DNA from: Gammaproteobacteria bacterium
GTDB taxonomy: Bacteria > Pseudomonadota > Gammaproteobacteria > Thiohalospirales > Thiohalospiraceae
Direction of reading: 5' to 3'
Assembly (NCBI GenBank): GCA_024277575.1
Contig: JAJRUX010000090.1
Coordinates: 1 to 33,747, forward strand
DNA: 33,747 nt
The notes below the pieces were generated by a model. It made no database searches. It had not been told where the DNA came from and was given only the letters and a program-made list of their open reading frames with translations. This document shows positions 9,096 to 19,264 of this stretch, piece by piece. Position 1 is the stretch's first letter, and each line of letters begins with the position of its first letter. A program made the position numbers and the translations under genes.

Positions 9096-11045
9096 ATGAA
9101 GATTCGCGCACAAATTGCGATGGTATTGAATCTGGACAAGTGCATCGGTTGCCATACCTGTTCAGTGACCTGCAAAAACCTGTGGACCAACCGCAAGGGG
9201 GTCGAATATGCCTAGTTCAACAACGTTGAAAGCAAACCTGGCGTTGGATTTCCCAAAGAGTGGGAAAACCAGGACAAATGGAAAGGTGGATGGGAGAAAA
9301 AAGGTGGGAAACTGGAACTGAAATCCGGTGGCCGCCTGAGCAAGCTGCTCAACATCTTCAACAATCCGGATATGCCGGAGATTGATGATTACTATGAGCC
9401 CTTTGATTACGATTATCAGAAGCTGCAGAACAAGCCGCTTTCCGAGGCTGCCCCTACCGCCCGTCCGGTATCCCAGATTACCGGCGAACATATGGAGAAA
9501 ATCCATTGGGGTCCCAACTGGGAAGATGACCTGGCCGGTGAGTTTGAAAAACGCGCCAAGGACAAGAACTTTGATGGCATCCAGAAGCAGATGTATTCGG
9601 AGTTTGAAAAAACCTTCCACATGTACCTGCCGCGCCTGTGCAATCACTGCCTTAACCCGGCCTGTGTTGCCTCCTGCCCTTCCGGCGCTATCTACAAGCG
9701 CGAAGAAGACGGGATAGTGCTGATCGATCAGGATCGGTGTCGTGGTTGGCGGATGTGCGTCAGCGCCTGCCCCTACAAAAAGATCTATTTCAACTGGGAG
9801 TCAGGAAAATCCGAAAAATGCATCCTCTGTTATCCACGTGTGGAATCCGGTATGCCAATGGCCTGTGCCGAATCCTGCGTGGGCCGGATTCGCTATGTCG
9901 GTGTAATGCTCTACGATGCAGATCGCATCCTTGGTGCAGCGGAAACCGGCAGGGAGAAAGATCTCTATAATTCACAAATGGAAATCTTCCTTGATCCCAA
10001 CGATCCGGAGGTTATCCGTCAGGCTCGTGAAGATGGTATTCCGGATGCATGGGTTACCTCTGCGCAAAACTCTCCGGTATGGAAAATGGCAATGGAGTGG
10101 AAGATCGCATTTCCGATTCATCCCGAGTTCCGCACCCTGCCGATGATGTGGTATGTCCCTCCCCTGTCACCGGTACAGAGTCAACTTGATCAGGGTAATC
10201 TGCCAACCGAGGCAGACGGAGTCATTCCCAAGGCGGAAGCGCTGCGCTTCCCTGCCCGCTACCTTGCCAATCTGCTGACGGCGGGCGAAGAGGCACCAAT
10301 CATCAATGCGTTGAACCGCATGATGGCGATGCGGAGCAATCAGCGCTCCAAAGCTGTAGACGGCAAACCAAACAGTGCGGTACTTGAGACGGTGGGCCTC
10401 ACTGAGGCGCAGTCGGACGAGATGTATCGTTACCTTGGAATTGCCAATTATGAAGATCGCTTTGTTATCCCAACGGCCCATGAAGAGATGAAGCAGGAAG
10501 ATCCTTACGCATTCCAGGGCCAGAATGGTTTTTCAATCGGCAATACCAGCTCCCAAGGTAATAGCAAGGAGTTTTCACTGTTCCCAACCAGGCGCACAAG
10601 CTCGGTAACTCCGATGCAGTATATGCCAAGGCCGAAAAAGACCTCGGCACCTGTGGCGGTAGCGTCAAGTGCTGCTACCGCTGTTGCGGGGAATACCGCA
10701 CTTGCCGAACCAGCACCAGTTGAAGTTGAGGAAACAGTTCCGGTCGCAGAGGTTGCCCCCAAACCGGCTACTGCTGTTAGTGGTGAAGGTGATGATCTTA
10801 AAAAAATTGAGGGAATTGGTCCCAAAATATCTGAAATACTGAATAATAACGGTATTTCCACTTTTGCTGAGCTGGCTGCAATGGCGCCTGATGCGATTAA
10901 GGATATTCTTGTTGAAGCAGGACCCCAGTATAACCGCGCGGATCCCAGCACCTGGCCCGATCAGGCTGCCCTTGCCGCCAAGGGAGACTGGGATGCCTTG
11001 CAGAAATGGCAGGATGAACTCGACGGTGGTCGGCCAAAAGGCTAA
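9096..11045 (+). pseudogene. narH: Respiratory nitrate reductase beta subunit NarH with C-terminal HhH extension, interrupted by an in-frame TAG at 9213-9215
   Basis: ATG 9096 after GAGGAGAACAACAGC. MKIRAQIAMVLNLDKCIGCHTCSVTCKNLWTNRKGVEYA*FNNVESKPGVGFPKEWENQDK... matches E. coli NarH (GVEYAWFNNVETKPG); TAG replaces Trp TGG. ORF 9372-11045 continues the same frame. Confidence 0.95.
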
Positions 11046-11091
11046 CTGGAATCGACAGAGATACCCCTGATTGAATAGAGAGAGACTATTT

Positions 11092-11622
11092 ATGGAGACA
11101 CAATCCATGCAATTGTACCGACTGATTGCGCGTCTGCTTGACTACCCTCAAGCGGAACTGCTGGAGCATCTGCCGGTGTTTGAAGAGCTGCTGGACAGTA
11201 ATTTGGACATTACGGAGCACGAGCGCAAAACTATTAAGGATATTCTCGCTTGGATGCGCATGCACAATATCACCGGGCTGCAGGAGACCTACGTGCAGAC
11301 TTTTGATATGACTCCGGAACACGACCTTCACTTGACTCATCATCTGTTTGGGGATGATCGGGGACGTGGACCGGCCTTGGTGGATCTTGGTGAACACTAC
11401 AAGGCGGCCGGGCTGGAGGTTGAAGAAGGGGAGCTGCCTGACTACCTGCCGCTTATTCTTGAGTATATATCTACTCTGGATGATATGCAGGCCCGGGTTT
11501 TCCTGGGAGATGCGCTGAAGGTGTTGACTGTCCTGGCAGAAAATCTGGAAAAAGCCGGCAGCCCGTACAGCCGACTGATTCGAATCATCGAAAGCCGGGG
11601 CCACCTGGCCCAGGCAGCCTGA
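11092..11622 (+). CDS. narJ: Nitrate reductase molybdenum cofactor assembly chaperone NarJ
   Basis: METQSMQLYRLIARLLDYPQAELLEHL...DMTPEHDLHLTHHLFGDDRGRGPALVDL; position between narH and narI. Confidence 0.93.
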   Translation: METQSMQLYRLIARLLDYPQAELLEHLPVFEELLDSNLDITEHERKTIKDILAWMRMHNITGLQETYVQTFDMTPEHDLHLTHHLFGDDRGRGPALVDLGEHYKAAGLEVEEGELPDYLPLILEYISTLDDMQARVFLGDALKVLTVLAENLEKAGSPYSRLIRIIESRGHLAQAA

Positions 11623-11633
11623 GGAGAAAGCTC

Positions 11634-12323
11634 ATGAATGACTTTATATTTGGTGTCTATCCCTATATTGCGGGTACCATTTTTTTACTAGGTAGCTGGA
11701 TCAGGTTCGACCGTGAACAATACACATGGAAAGCTGACTCCAGCCAGTTCCTTAATAATGACAAAATGCGCCTGGCGAGCAATCTGTTCCATATAGGAAT
11801 TATCGCCGTATTTTTTGGCCATTTTTTTGGTATGCTTACGCCACACAGTGTATTTCTGGCCTTTGGAATATCTGATCTTGCCCATCAGAAAATCGCCATT
11901 GTTGCCGGAATAATATTCGGTGGCATGTGTCTGATTGGTGCAACCATGCTGATTATGCGGCGCATGAAGGAACCACGTATCGTGGCAACAAGCCGCAAGC
12001 GGGATTTGCTGGTTATCGGCTGGCTGTTAGCGACCGTTATTGTGGGGCTTCTTACCACGCTGGTTTCCATGAATCATGTATCGCATGGCGATGCGTCAAC
12101 GATGATTGCCTTGACCAGTTATGTGCAGAGTGTGGCCACCTTGCAGGCAGATCCAAGTTTACTGGTAGATGTGAATCCAATCTATAAGTTTCATATGCTG
12201 CTGGGGATGACAGTATTTCTAATATTCCCCTTCACGCGTCTTGTTCATATCTGGAGTGTTCCGCTGACCTACCTTAGCCGGGCCTACCAGATTGTTCGCA
12301 CCAAATATGTAACAGCTCGTTAA
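11634..12323 (+). CDS. narI: Respiratory nitrate reductase gamma subunit NarI
   Basis: MNDFIFGVYPYIAGTIFLLGSWIRFDREQYTWKADSSQFL..., ending FPFTRLVHIWSVPLTYLSRAYQIVR; typical NarI. Confidence 0.95.
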   Translation: MNDFIFGVYPYIAGTIFLLGSWIRFDREQYTWKADSSQFLNNDKMRLASNLFHIGIIAVFFGHFFGMLTPHSVFLAFGISDLAHQKIAIVAGIIFGGMCLIGATMLIMRRMKEPRIVATSRKRDLLVIGWLLATVIVGLLTTLVSMNHVSHGDASTMIALTSYVQSVATLQADPSLLVDVNPIYKFHMLLGMTVFLIFPFTRLVHIWSVPLTYLSRAYQIVRTKYVTAR

Positions 12324-12336
12324 AGCCATCTGAGCA

Positions 12337-12364
12337 ATCGTGGATCCCCAACGGGATCCACGAT
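12337..12364 (+). terminator. Hairpin terminator downstream of narI
   Basis: Perfect 12-bp stem ATCGTGGATCCC-CAAC-GGGATCCACGAT then ATCTTTCTT, 13 nt after the narI stop. Confidence 0.75.
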
Positions 12365-12373
12365 ATCTTTCTT

Positions 12374-12477
12374 ACCTGAATCCGTGGGTTCATGACGGCG
12401 CATAGCACAAACTCTTGATTCCACTGTGGAATCAATATCTTGCGCTCTGCATCCGCCCTGAACCCACGGATTCAGGT
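12374..12477. repeat. 104-bp inverted-repeat element with 19-bp perfect outer arms and a nested 9-bp hairpin
   Basis: ACCTGAATCCGTGGGTTCA (12374-12392) / TGAACCCACGGATTCAGGT (12459-12477); inner TTGATTCCA-CTG-TGGAATCAA (12415-12435). Confidence 0.8.
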
Positions 12478-12598
12478 TTCTTATTCTGTTGTTCACCAGA
12501 GCGATTCACACAAGGAAATATCAGTTCCGGTGCTGGCAAGCGGCAAAGGTCAAATAGATCGATTATTTTTTTTGTGTGGGGCCGGGCTAATGGTTCCG

Positions 12599-13798
12599 TT
12601 ATAGCGCTGATGCCTTTCCGGCTTTAGTATGCGAGCGTGAAGCCAATATTCCACTTTTTTCATTTGCCACCGGTAGCTGACTGTGTGTGCTACCTGCTTC
12701 TCGGTAATCACCATCACTATCTGCTGTGGTGATATACCAAGCTGATTGATCTGACATCAGTTCGCGGGTTAGCCCGGAGTTACTGTTTATGTTGGCCATA
12801 ATTCGTGTAAATGAGGGACGTTTACAGAAACCAAGAGGGTACAGGCGTTTACCCGCTTCGGGGAAGGCAGCTCTACAATAGACAGCAGCTATACCGCTAC
12901 GGCGCAGTATTTTCAAACAAACGGCCATGAGTGGAGCAATCAGGGAAGGTGGACAGAGAAAGTCTACAATGGTCGTAATTGCTACCCCGTCACGCACTGA
13001 ATTTCTTGCTACAATATAGCCGCAAATATCACCACCTTTATATAGATAAAAGCGCTGATAGTGTTGAGACTCTGCTATAGTGTCAAACCTCCATCGTAAA
13101 CTTTCAAAATCGCGTTTTGCTATAACCGGATAGAATTTGCTTGAAACCGCCCATACTTGATCTGCACGCTGATCAAATTGCTCTATTCGTTCCAGTTTGA
13201 CTCCTGAAAAACGGGCCACCAGATCACTACCCACATCCATTGCAGAAAGGAACGCATTGCAAAGCGTTGCAGCTGTCCAATGTACCAGGTTGTCTGGAGA
13301 ACGGTTAAATAACGGCAACATCCGTATGGCATCAAGTGGTCGTATAAAAACCGGCATCTTCCCCAGATTGATCCAGCCAGCGCGCAGGTAGGAGTGATAC
13401 GCATCGTCTGTTATACCAATCCCGACGGTGATATCACTATCCTGCCGGTGCGCTTCACTCAGGATATTGCCAATGCCACGCATACGAAATTCAGGCCTAA
13501 CCATAAGATCAACCGCCCAGGAGGCTGTATAGGGTTTTCCCTCCACCAGCAGTGAGAATGGAATGCCTGCCTGCTGTCCGTGGACAGTGCCGTCTTCTTT
13601 GCGATAGATCCAGAACTGTGGTCCGCCCGCCCGTTTATGGGGGTTTTTTTCATGGATCCACTGATAATGAAGTTCATCAAAAAGGGGTAAATCCGGATCC
13701 TGAATGTCTCTCTGGAATGCTACCAGTGCTGATTGAGCTTCGGGTGTTAGCCGCGTGATATTGCGTTTAATCCTGTCCAGATATTTCATTTCCTGCAT
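12599..13798 (-). CDS. GNAT-like acyltransferase family protein (paralog of 19265-20371)
   Basis: GNAT-like core: VDLMVRPEFRMRGIGNILSEAH...GITDDAYHSYLRAGW; shared blocks with 19265-20371 (QFWIYR, GQQAGIP, SW..DLM, RARGIG-like, RDFESLRWRFD). Confidence 0.75.
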   Translation of the reverse strand: MQEMKYLDRIKRNITRLTPEAQSALVAFQRDIQDPDLPLFDELHYQWIHEKNPHKRAGGPQFWIYRKEDGTVHGQQAGIPFSLLVEGKPYTASWAVDLMVRPEFRMRGIGNILSEAHRQDSDITVGIGITDDAYHSYLRAGWINLGKMPVFIRPLDAIRMLPLFNRSPDNLVHWTAATLCNAFLSAMDVGSDLVARFSGVKLERIEQFDQRADQVWAVSSKFYPVIAKRDFESLRWRFDTIAESQHYQRFYLYKGGDICGYIVARNSVRDGVAITTIVDFLCPPSLIAPLMAVCLKILRRSGIAAVYCRAAFPEAGKRLYPLGFCKRPSFTRIMANINSNSGLTRELMSDQSAWYITTADSDGDYREAGSTHSQLPVANEKSGILASRSHTKAGKASAL

Positions 13799-14109
13799 CC
13801 TGGCATTTTTCTGCCATTATTTGATGATGCAGCACTCCCAGCTGCCTTACAGAGAAAGCTGAAATCCGTTTCTGCTTGTTGCGGGGAATGGGCGCTTGAT
13901 AGCGAGAACGGCCGCGTTCACTGGCAAAGCAACGTCTCTTGCGAACAGTTATCAAGAATAAGCAGTCTGCTGAAAAACCAAACCAGCTCCCCCCCACCTA
14001 TTTTGGCTAAGTTTAACTGGATTTATAGCCTTGTCAACACAATAACCATCCGCTTTTCGTAAGACTGGAGGTGGCGAAAACTCGGCTCTTTACTGCAGTT
14101 GCTCCGATG

Positions 14110-15546
14110 TTACGATGAAGCATCAGAATCGATATCTATCTCCCCCAGCACGTTATATCCGTGCTCCGCACTCCAAATCTCTTCATTGGCAAAGCGGATG
14201 GAAAACCCGGGTTTGTCCCGTAGATGTTCTGATTCATCAGGTAACCAAAGAGCGAGCTTATATCTCCCGTTTGGTATTTCCGCTGGAAGTTGTACTGTTG
14301 CATTGAGCGATATCTCTTCTCCGGGACTCCACCAGCGGGGATCTACCTCCTCCAGCAGGAGATCAAAACGTTCTGTCCCGTTATCAAATACCACATAAAC
14401 CGGCCGCGGATTATACAGATTTGCCCAACCATCGTTACGCAAGGCAAGTTGCAGACTAACGGTGTTGCCTGGTTTAACTTCAGCTGAAATACGGGCGCTG
14501 TGTAACAGGAACCGGTAACCCAGCTTCCGTTGCATCACCTCATAATCACCCGTTGTCCGCCAATAGCTGATCATATCGGGATGATAGTAAACATTGATGT
14601 AGGTCCACCGCAGATATTCCATCTCTTGCAGGGCCTCGTTTTCACGCCCCATTATGCAGGACTCGCCTCCTACAGGAGTATAGAGTGCCTCTCGACGAAT
14701 ATACGCTTTCATCTTGTTGATATCATCCTGCGAGGCGTCGCTGTTCGGCAGATAACCTTCATCCTCGGTTGCTATTGCCAGAAAGCAGTCATTATGATGT
14801 CCAATTCGGGCGGCGTATTCCCCACTGTAGGCCAACTGTCTGTCCACCTCTCTGTCATAGAGTTGTTTCTTCCTGAATGGATATCGAATCTGGACCATTC
14901 GTGATTCAGGCAGCGCATCGAGTAGTGCTTCGATGATCTCCTTGCTGTCCTGTGGGTCATCCATCAATCTATTTGTGGAGTGATGCCATTCACCCCATGA
15001 GCCGATAAAACCTGCCGGAATATAAGCAATAACATCTGAATACTTATTAAATATTGGTTTTAACTGGCTAATATGCTTGAGTATTGTGTTCTTGTTTGCA
15101 TCGGGGCAATCGAAACAGCCGTTGTACGCAAAACGCAGGAGAACTTTAATTCCCGGGCTATTGCGAAGTGAGGCTAACCCCTCTTCCAGATTGTTCAGCA
15201 GTGATGCCGGAAGCTCTGATTGTCTATAATCATCGAGACGAACGGTAGCGGCTACCAGTGTTCGGCCATGTCTGACATCACTTTCATAATCCCCTTTTTC
15301 AAAACGATCCTGAAGAAGCCTGGAGCCGCCATAAAAGCCCCGCTCCGGATTGGGGAAAATTTCATTACTGGCAACGTATGTATAGCGCTCAATAAGGGCA
15401 CCGGATGTCAATGGGGAATTATCGCTGCCCTCCGAAATCTGTTGTGGATCGGACGAACCACTCTCACATCCGGAAAGAAAAAATCCCATGGCCAACAGAG
15501 AAATAATGATTAAGGTTTTCCAACTTCCCCGCCCTGCTTTATTCAT
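14110..15546 (-). CDS. DUF4874/DUF4832-type lipoprotein
   Basis: Lipobox FFLSGC; NPERGFYGG...LRFAYNG...IGSWGEWHHSTN...YPFRKKQLY; predicted start MNKAGRGSWKT at 15546. Confidence 0.75.
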   Translation of the reverse strand: MNKAGRGSWKTLIIISLLAMGFFLSGCESGSSDPQQISEGSDNSPLTSGALIERYTYVASNEIFPNPERGFYGGSRLLQDRFEKGDYESDVRHGRTLVAATVRLDDYRQSELPASLLNNLEEGLASLRNSPGIKVLLRFAYNGCFDCPDANKNTILKHISQLKPIFNKYSDVIAYIPAGFIGSWGEWHHSTNRLMDDPQDSKEIIEALLDALPESRMVQIRYPFRKKQLYDREVDRQLAYSGEYAARIGHHNDCFLAIATEDEGYLPNSDASQDDINKMKAYIRREALYTPVGGESCIMGRENEALQEMEYLRWTYINVYYHPDMISYWRTTGDYEVMQRKLGYRFLLHSARISAEVKPGNTVSLQLALRNDGWANLYNPRPVYVVFDNGTERFDLLLEEVDPRWWSPGEEISLNATVQLPAEIPNGRYKLALWLPDESEHLRDKPGFSIRFANEEIWSAEHGYNVLGEIDIDSDASS

Positions 15547-15863
15547 TACTACTCTCCACATATTAAAGATTCTTGAACATGAAAAGCACGATACTACAAG
15601 TCGTGGCTATTTAAACCGGGGTTCATCACATTTTTTTAAAAGAAAAAATGCCAAAACCCATGCCGCCAATATTTTGGCGAAAATTCAGCAAGTTCGTCTT
15701 AAGGTTAGACTCATGAATCCGGCCAATCCTGTTTGCGAATCACCCACAGTTCATATAGCATAGCCAGCATAAGATTGCGCCCCAAAACAAAAACAATAAG
15801 CTACCCCCCGCTGATAAATTTGGTTGCAAGCCTGTTTCTGGCCTGTATGAATAATAGTGAGCT

Positions 15864-17813
15864 ATGTGCGGAATAACCGGAATACTTAACCTGCGAGACC
15901 TGCCCTTCCCCTCACGGGAAGAGTTGCAACCGATGATTACCCGGCTGGCCCACCGCGGTCCCGATGGCTTTGGTTTTTACGTGGATAACCGGGTTGGTCT
16001 GGCCCATTCACGACTCAGCATTATCGATCTGCAGGGTGGCGATCAACCTATACATAATGAGGATAACACTATTCAGGTTGTCTTCAACGGGGAAATATTC
16101 AACTATATCGAACTCCGCAAGATGCTAGGACACCAAGGGCATCGCTTCTACACCCGTTCAGACACGGAGGTGATTGTGCATCTCTACGAGCAGTACGGAG
16201 ATGAATTTGTCACTCACCTTAACGGCCAGTTTGCCATCGCCCTGTGGGACAAAAAGCTTCAACGCCTGATTCTGGCTCGTGATCGCACCGGGATTCGCCC
16301 CCTGTTTTACTCTGTTACTGATGGCCGGTTGTTTTTTGCCTCTGAAGTGAAGGCGTTATTCGCACATCCTGCTGTCAAACGGCGTTTGGATCTCAAAGCC
16401 ATGGGGGAGATATTTACTTATTGGGCACCATTGCCGTCCCATAGCATATTTGAAGGGATCTCAACCCTCCCACCAGGCCATATAATGATAGTGGAAAAAG
16501 GGAAACTCGATATCAGGCAGTATTGGGATTGGGAGTTCCCTACCGATATTCCTGATCAGCGCTCTGCAGACGATCTGGCGGCTGAACTCAAAGAGTTGTT
16601 AATCGATTCAGTCCGGTTGAGATTGCGCTCTGATGTTCCGGTCGGGGCCTACCTTAGCGGGGGGCTGGACTCATCGGTTACCACGTCATTAATCAAACAC
16701 TATACCGATGTGCCGCTACGCACCTTTTCTGTCTCGTTTGAAGATGATGAATTTGATGAAAGCGATTACCAGAAGCAGCTGGTTGACTATCTCCATACTG
16801 ATCACAGCCATGTGCTGTGCAAAAAAAGTGATATCCGTGATCTGTTCCCCAAGGTAATCTGGCATACTGAATCGCCCATTTTACGTACTGCTCCAACACC
16901 CTTGATGATCCTTTCAGCAAAGGTGCGTTCCGAGGGATACAAGGTGGTACTGACAGGTGAAGGGGCTGATGAGGTTCTGGGTGGTTATGATATTTTCAAG
17001 GAGGCAAAGATCAGACGCTTCTGGGGGCGTTTCCCTGACTCAAAGATGCGCCCGATGATTCTGGACAGACTTTATCCCTATCTAAAAAACTCCCCCATGG
17101 CCAGCCGCGCTTATGCCCAGCATTTTTTCAAGCAAGGTATGGAACAGTTTGACAAACCCTATTTCGGACATACTCCCCGATGGATGACTACCCGTCGCAG
17201 CTGGCAGTTCTTCAGCCCTGACGTAAAGGCAGAACTGCAGGAGCATCACTCTTATGAAGCACTGGAAAAGATACTGCCGGCTGAGATTAATCAATGGAAG
17301 CCGCTTAACCGGGATCAGTATATTGAGGCACATACCCTGATGTCCGGTTATCTGCTTAGCTCGCAAGGGGATCGGGTTGCGATGGCCAGTTCCATTGAGG
17401 GGCGTTTCCCATTCCTCGATCATCGGGTGATCGAGTTTGCCAACCAGTTGCCGCTGCGCTATAAAATTATGGGACTTAACGAAAAATATCTGCTTAAAAA
17501 AGCAATGAAAGGGATTATTCCCGAGAATATCCGCAATCGCACCAAACAACCCTACCGGGCTCCTGATAGCCAGTCTTTCTTTATAAAAGGTAAACCGGTG
17601 GAGTATGTAGAACAGCTTCTGAGCAAGCAAAGAATAAACCAGACAGGCTATTTTGATGCGCAGGCCGTTACCCGACTGGTAAATAAATGTTGTAAAGGAC
17701 GAGCCATCGGGTTTGCCGACAACATGGCGTTTGTTGGAATCCTCTCTACCATGTTACTTGATGACATGTATATCCGGTCGTCATCAACCATGAGTGACAG
17801 TATGTCTTGTTAA
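15864..17813 (+). CDS. asnB: Asparagine synthase (glutamine-hydrolysing) / AsnB-type amidotransferase
   Basis: MCGITGILN (Cys2 nucleophile), HRGPDGFG, VFNGEIFNY, YLSGGLDSSV, LTGEGADEVLGGYD. Confidence 0.93.
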   Translation: MCGITGILNLRDLPFPSREELQPMITRLAHRGPDGFGFYVDNRVGLAHSRLSIIDLQGGDQPIHNEDNTIQVVFNGEIFNYIELRKMLGHQGHRFYTRSDTEVIVHLYEQYGDEFVTHLNGQFAIALWDKKLQRLILARDRTGIRPLFYSVTDGRLFFASEVKALFAHPAVKRRLDLKAMGEIFTYWAPLPSHSIFEGISTLPPGHIMIVEKGKLDIRQYWDWEFPTDIPDQRSADDLAAELKELLIDSVRLRLRSDVPVGAYLSGGLDSSVTTSLIKHYTDVPLRTFSVSFEDDEFDESDYQKQLVDYLHTDHSHVLCKKSDIRDLFPKVIWHTESPILRTAPTPLMILSAKVRSEGYKVVLTGEGADEVLGGYDIFKEAKIRRFWGRFPDSKMRPMILDRLYPYLKNSPMASRAYAQHFFKQGMEQFDKPYFGHTPRWMTTRRSWQFFSPDVKAELQEHHSYEALEKILPAEINQWKPLNRDQYIEAHTLMSGYLLSSQGDRVAMASSIEGRFPFLDHRVIEFANQLPLRYKIMGLNEKYLLKKAMKGIIPENIRNRTKQPYRAPDSQSFFIKGKPVEYVEQLLSKQRINQTGYFDAQAVTRLVNKCCKGRAIGFADNMAFVGILSTMLLDDMYIRSSSTMSDSMSC

Positions 17814-17939
17814 GGCTTCACATCGGATCTTTATTGCAATATCATTAGCAAATTATCATATCCCCGCCTTGCCCAAGTGATAAAAAGAGGGGGAGCGCGT
17901 TTTTTATTTTTCATTAACCAAATACGGAGAGAGGCGACA

Positions 17940-18188
17940 ATGGCAGAGGCCAAAACAGCCGTTAAAGCGTATATTTCAGAAAACTTTCTGATGGGTCAAA
18001 ACGATATAAACCTGGAGGATGAAACCTCTTTTCTGGAGCTAGGCCTTCTGGACTCCACTGGAGTTATTGAACTGGTCTCTTTCCTTGAAGAAGAGTTCAA
18101 AATTCAGGTAGAAGATGATGAAATTACGCCGGAAAATCTTGACTCGCTGAACAAGATTTCCAGTTATGTAGAGAGAAAATCAGCATAG
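17940..18188 (+). CDS. Acyl carrier protein (stand-alone, phosphopantetheine attachment motif LDSTG)
   Basis: ATG 17940 after GGAGAGAGGCGACA; FLELGLLDSTGVIELVSFLEEEFKIQVEDDEITPENLDSLNKI is an ACP signature. Confidence 0.9.
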   Translation: MAEAKTAVKAYISENFLMGQNDINLEDETSFLELGLLDSTGVIELVSFLEEEFKIQVEDDEITPENLDSLNKISSYVERKSA

Positions 18189-18209
18189 TTTAGGAATTGG
18201 GGGGAACTC

Positions 18210-19202
18210 ATGACTTCATCATCCTTGGGCAAGCAGGTTCTCGAACTCGATTGCGAGCGGGAAATCGAAAAAATCTGTAGCGCTCTTCAGGACTACAACA
18301 GAAAGTATCGCCGCCGTGGTGCAGTTATTGCCATGTCCGGCGGTATAGATAGCTCCGTCTGTGCGGCCCTATGCACCAAGGCTTTTGGACCTGGAAGGGT
18401 ACAGGCTCTGTTGCTTCCGGAACAGGACTCTTCCCAGAGCAGCTCGAGTTTGGGAGGCATGTTGGCCAAACATCTTGGATTGGAGTATATCGCAACGGAT
18501 CTTTCTCCCACGCTGGAGGCCATCGGTTGCTACCAGTGGCGGGATGAAGCCATTCGTACCCTGTTTCCCGATTATCAGCAAGACTGGAAAAGCAAAATTG
18601 TAATTTCAGGTGGAGCCAAAGGGGGCTTTCACTATTTCCGGTTGATAGTTCAAACTCCGGACGGCGAATTGCTCGAGAAACGTCTTCCTCACAAGGCCTA
18701 TCTGCAGATTGTAGCTGCTACCAACTTCAAACAGCGGATCCGCAAGACGATTGAATATTTTCATGCCGACCGCCTTAATTACAGCGTTATTGGAACACCT
18801 AACCGGGTTGAGTATGACCAGGGATTCTTTGTAAAAAACGGTGATGGTTCAGCCGATATCAAGCCAATTGCACATCTCTACAAGACCCAGGTTTATGCCT
18901 TGGCTCGGCATATGAACCTTCCGGAGGCGATCTGCACAACCACCCCCACTACAGATACCTACAGTCTGCCCCAGGGGCAGGATGAATTTTATTACGCCCT
19001 GCCCTACGACAAAATGGATCTGGCATTGTGGGCTCATAATCATGGGATTTCAGCAGAGGAATTGGCGCAAGCCCTTGATATCGAATTGGAGCAGGCGAAG
19101 CTGGTTTACGCTGATATTGAGGCAAAACGCAATACCACCAAATACATGCATGCCAGACCAAGCCTGGTAGAGCCCGTATCGGAGATTCAACCAGACAGCT
19201 GA
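18210..19202 (+). CDS. NadE-like NAD synthase family / N-type ATP pyrophosphatase amidase
   Basis: AVIAMSGGIDSSVCAAL (PP-loop), VIGTPNRVEYDQGFFVKNGDGSADIKPIAHLYKTQVYALARHMNLPEAI...PTTDTYSLPQGQDEFYYALPYDKMD; no glutaminase domain; strong GGGGG SD. Confidence 0.85.
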   Translation: MTSSSLGKQVLELDCEREIEKICSALQDYNRKYRRRGAVIAMSGGIDSSVCAALCTKAFGPGRVQALLLPEQDSSQSSSSLGGMLAKHLGLEYIATDLSPTLEAIGCYQWRDEAIRTLFPDYQQDWKSKIVISGGAKGGFHYFRLIVQTPDGELLEKRLPHKAYLQIVAATNFKQRIRKTIEYFHADRLNYSVIGTPNRVEYDQGFFVKNGDGSADIKPIAHLYKTQVYALARHMNLPEAICTTTPTTDTYSLPQGQDEFYYALPYDKMDLALWAHNHGISAEELAQALDIELEQAKLVYADIEAKRNTTKYMHARPSLVEPVSEIQPDS

Positions 19203-19264
19203 TAGAGAACGGGTAGCGTTCAGACTTTCCCGTCTGAATCAGTGATTATGTCCAGACCTATCTG

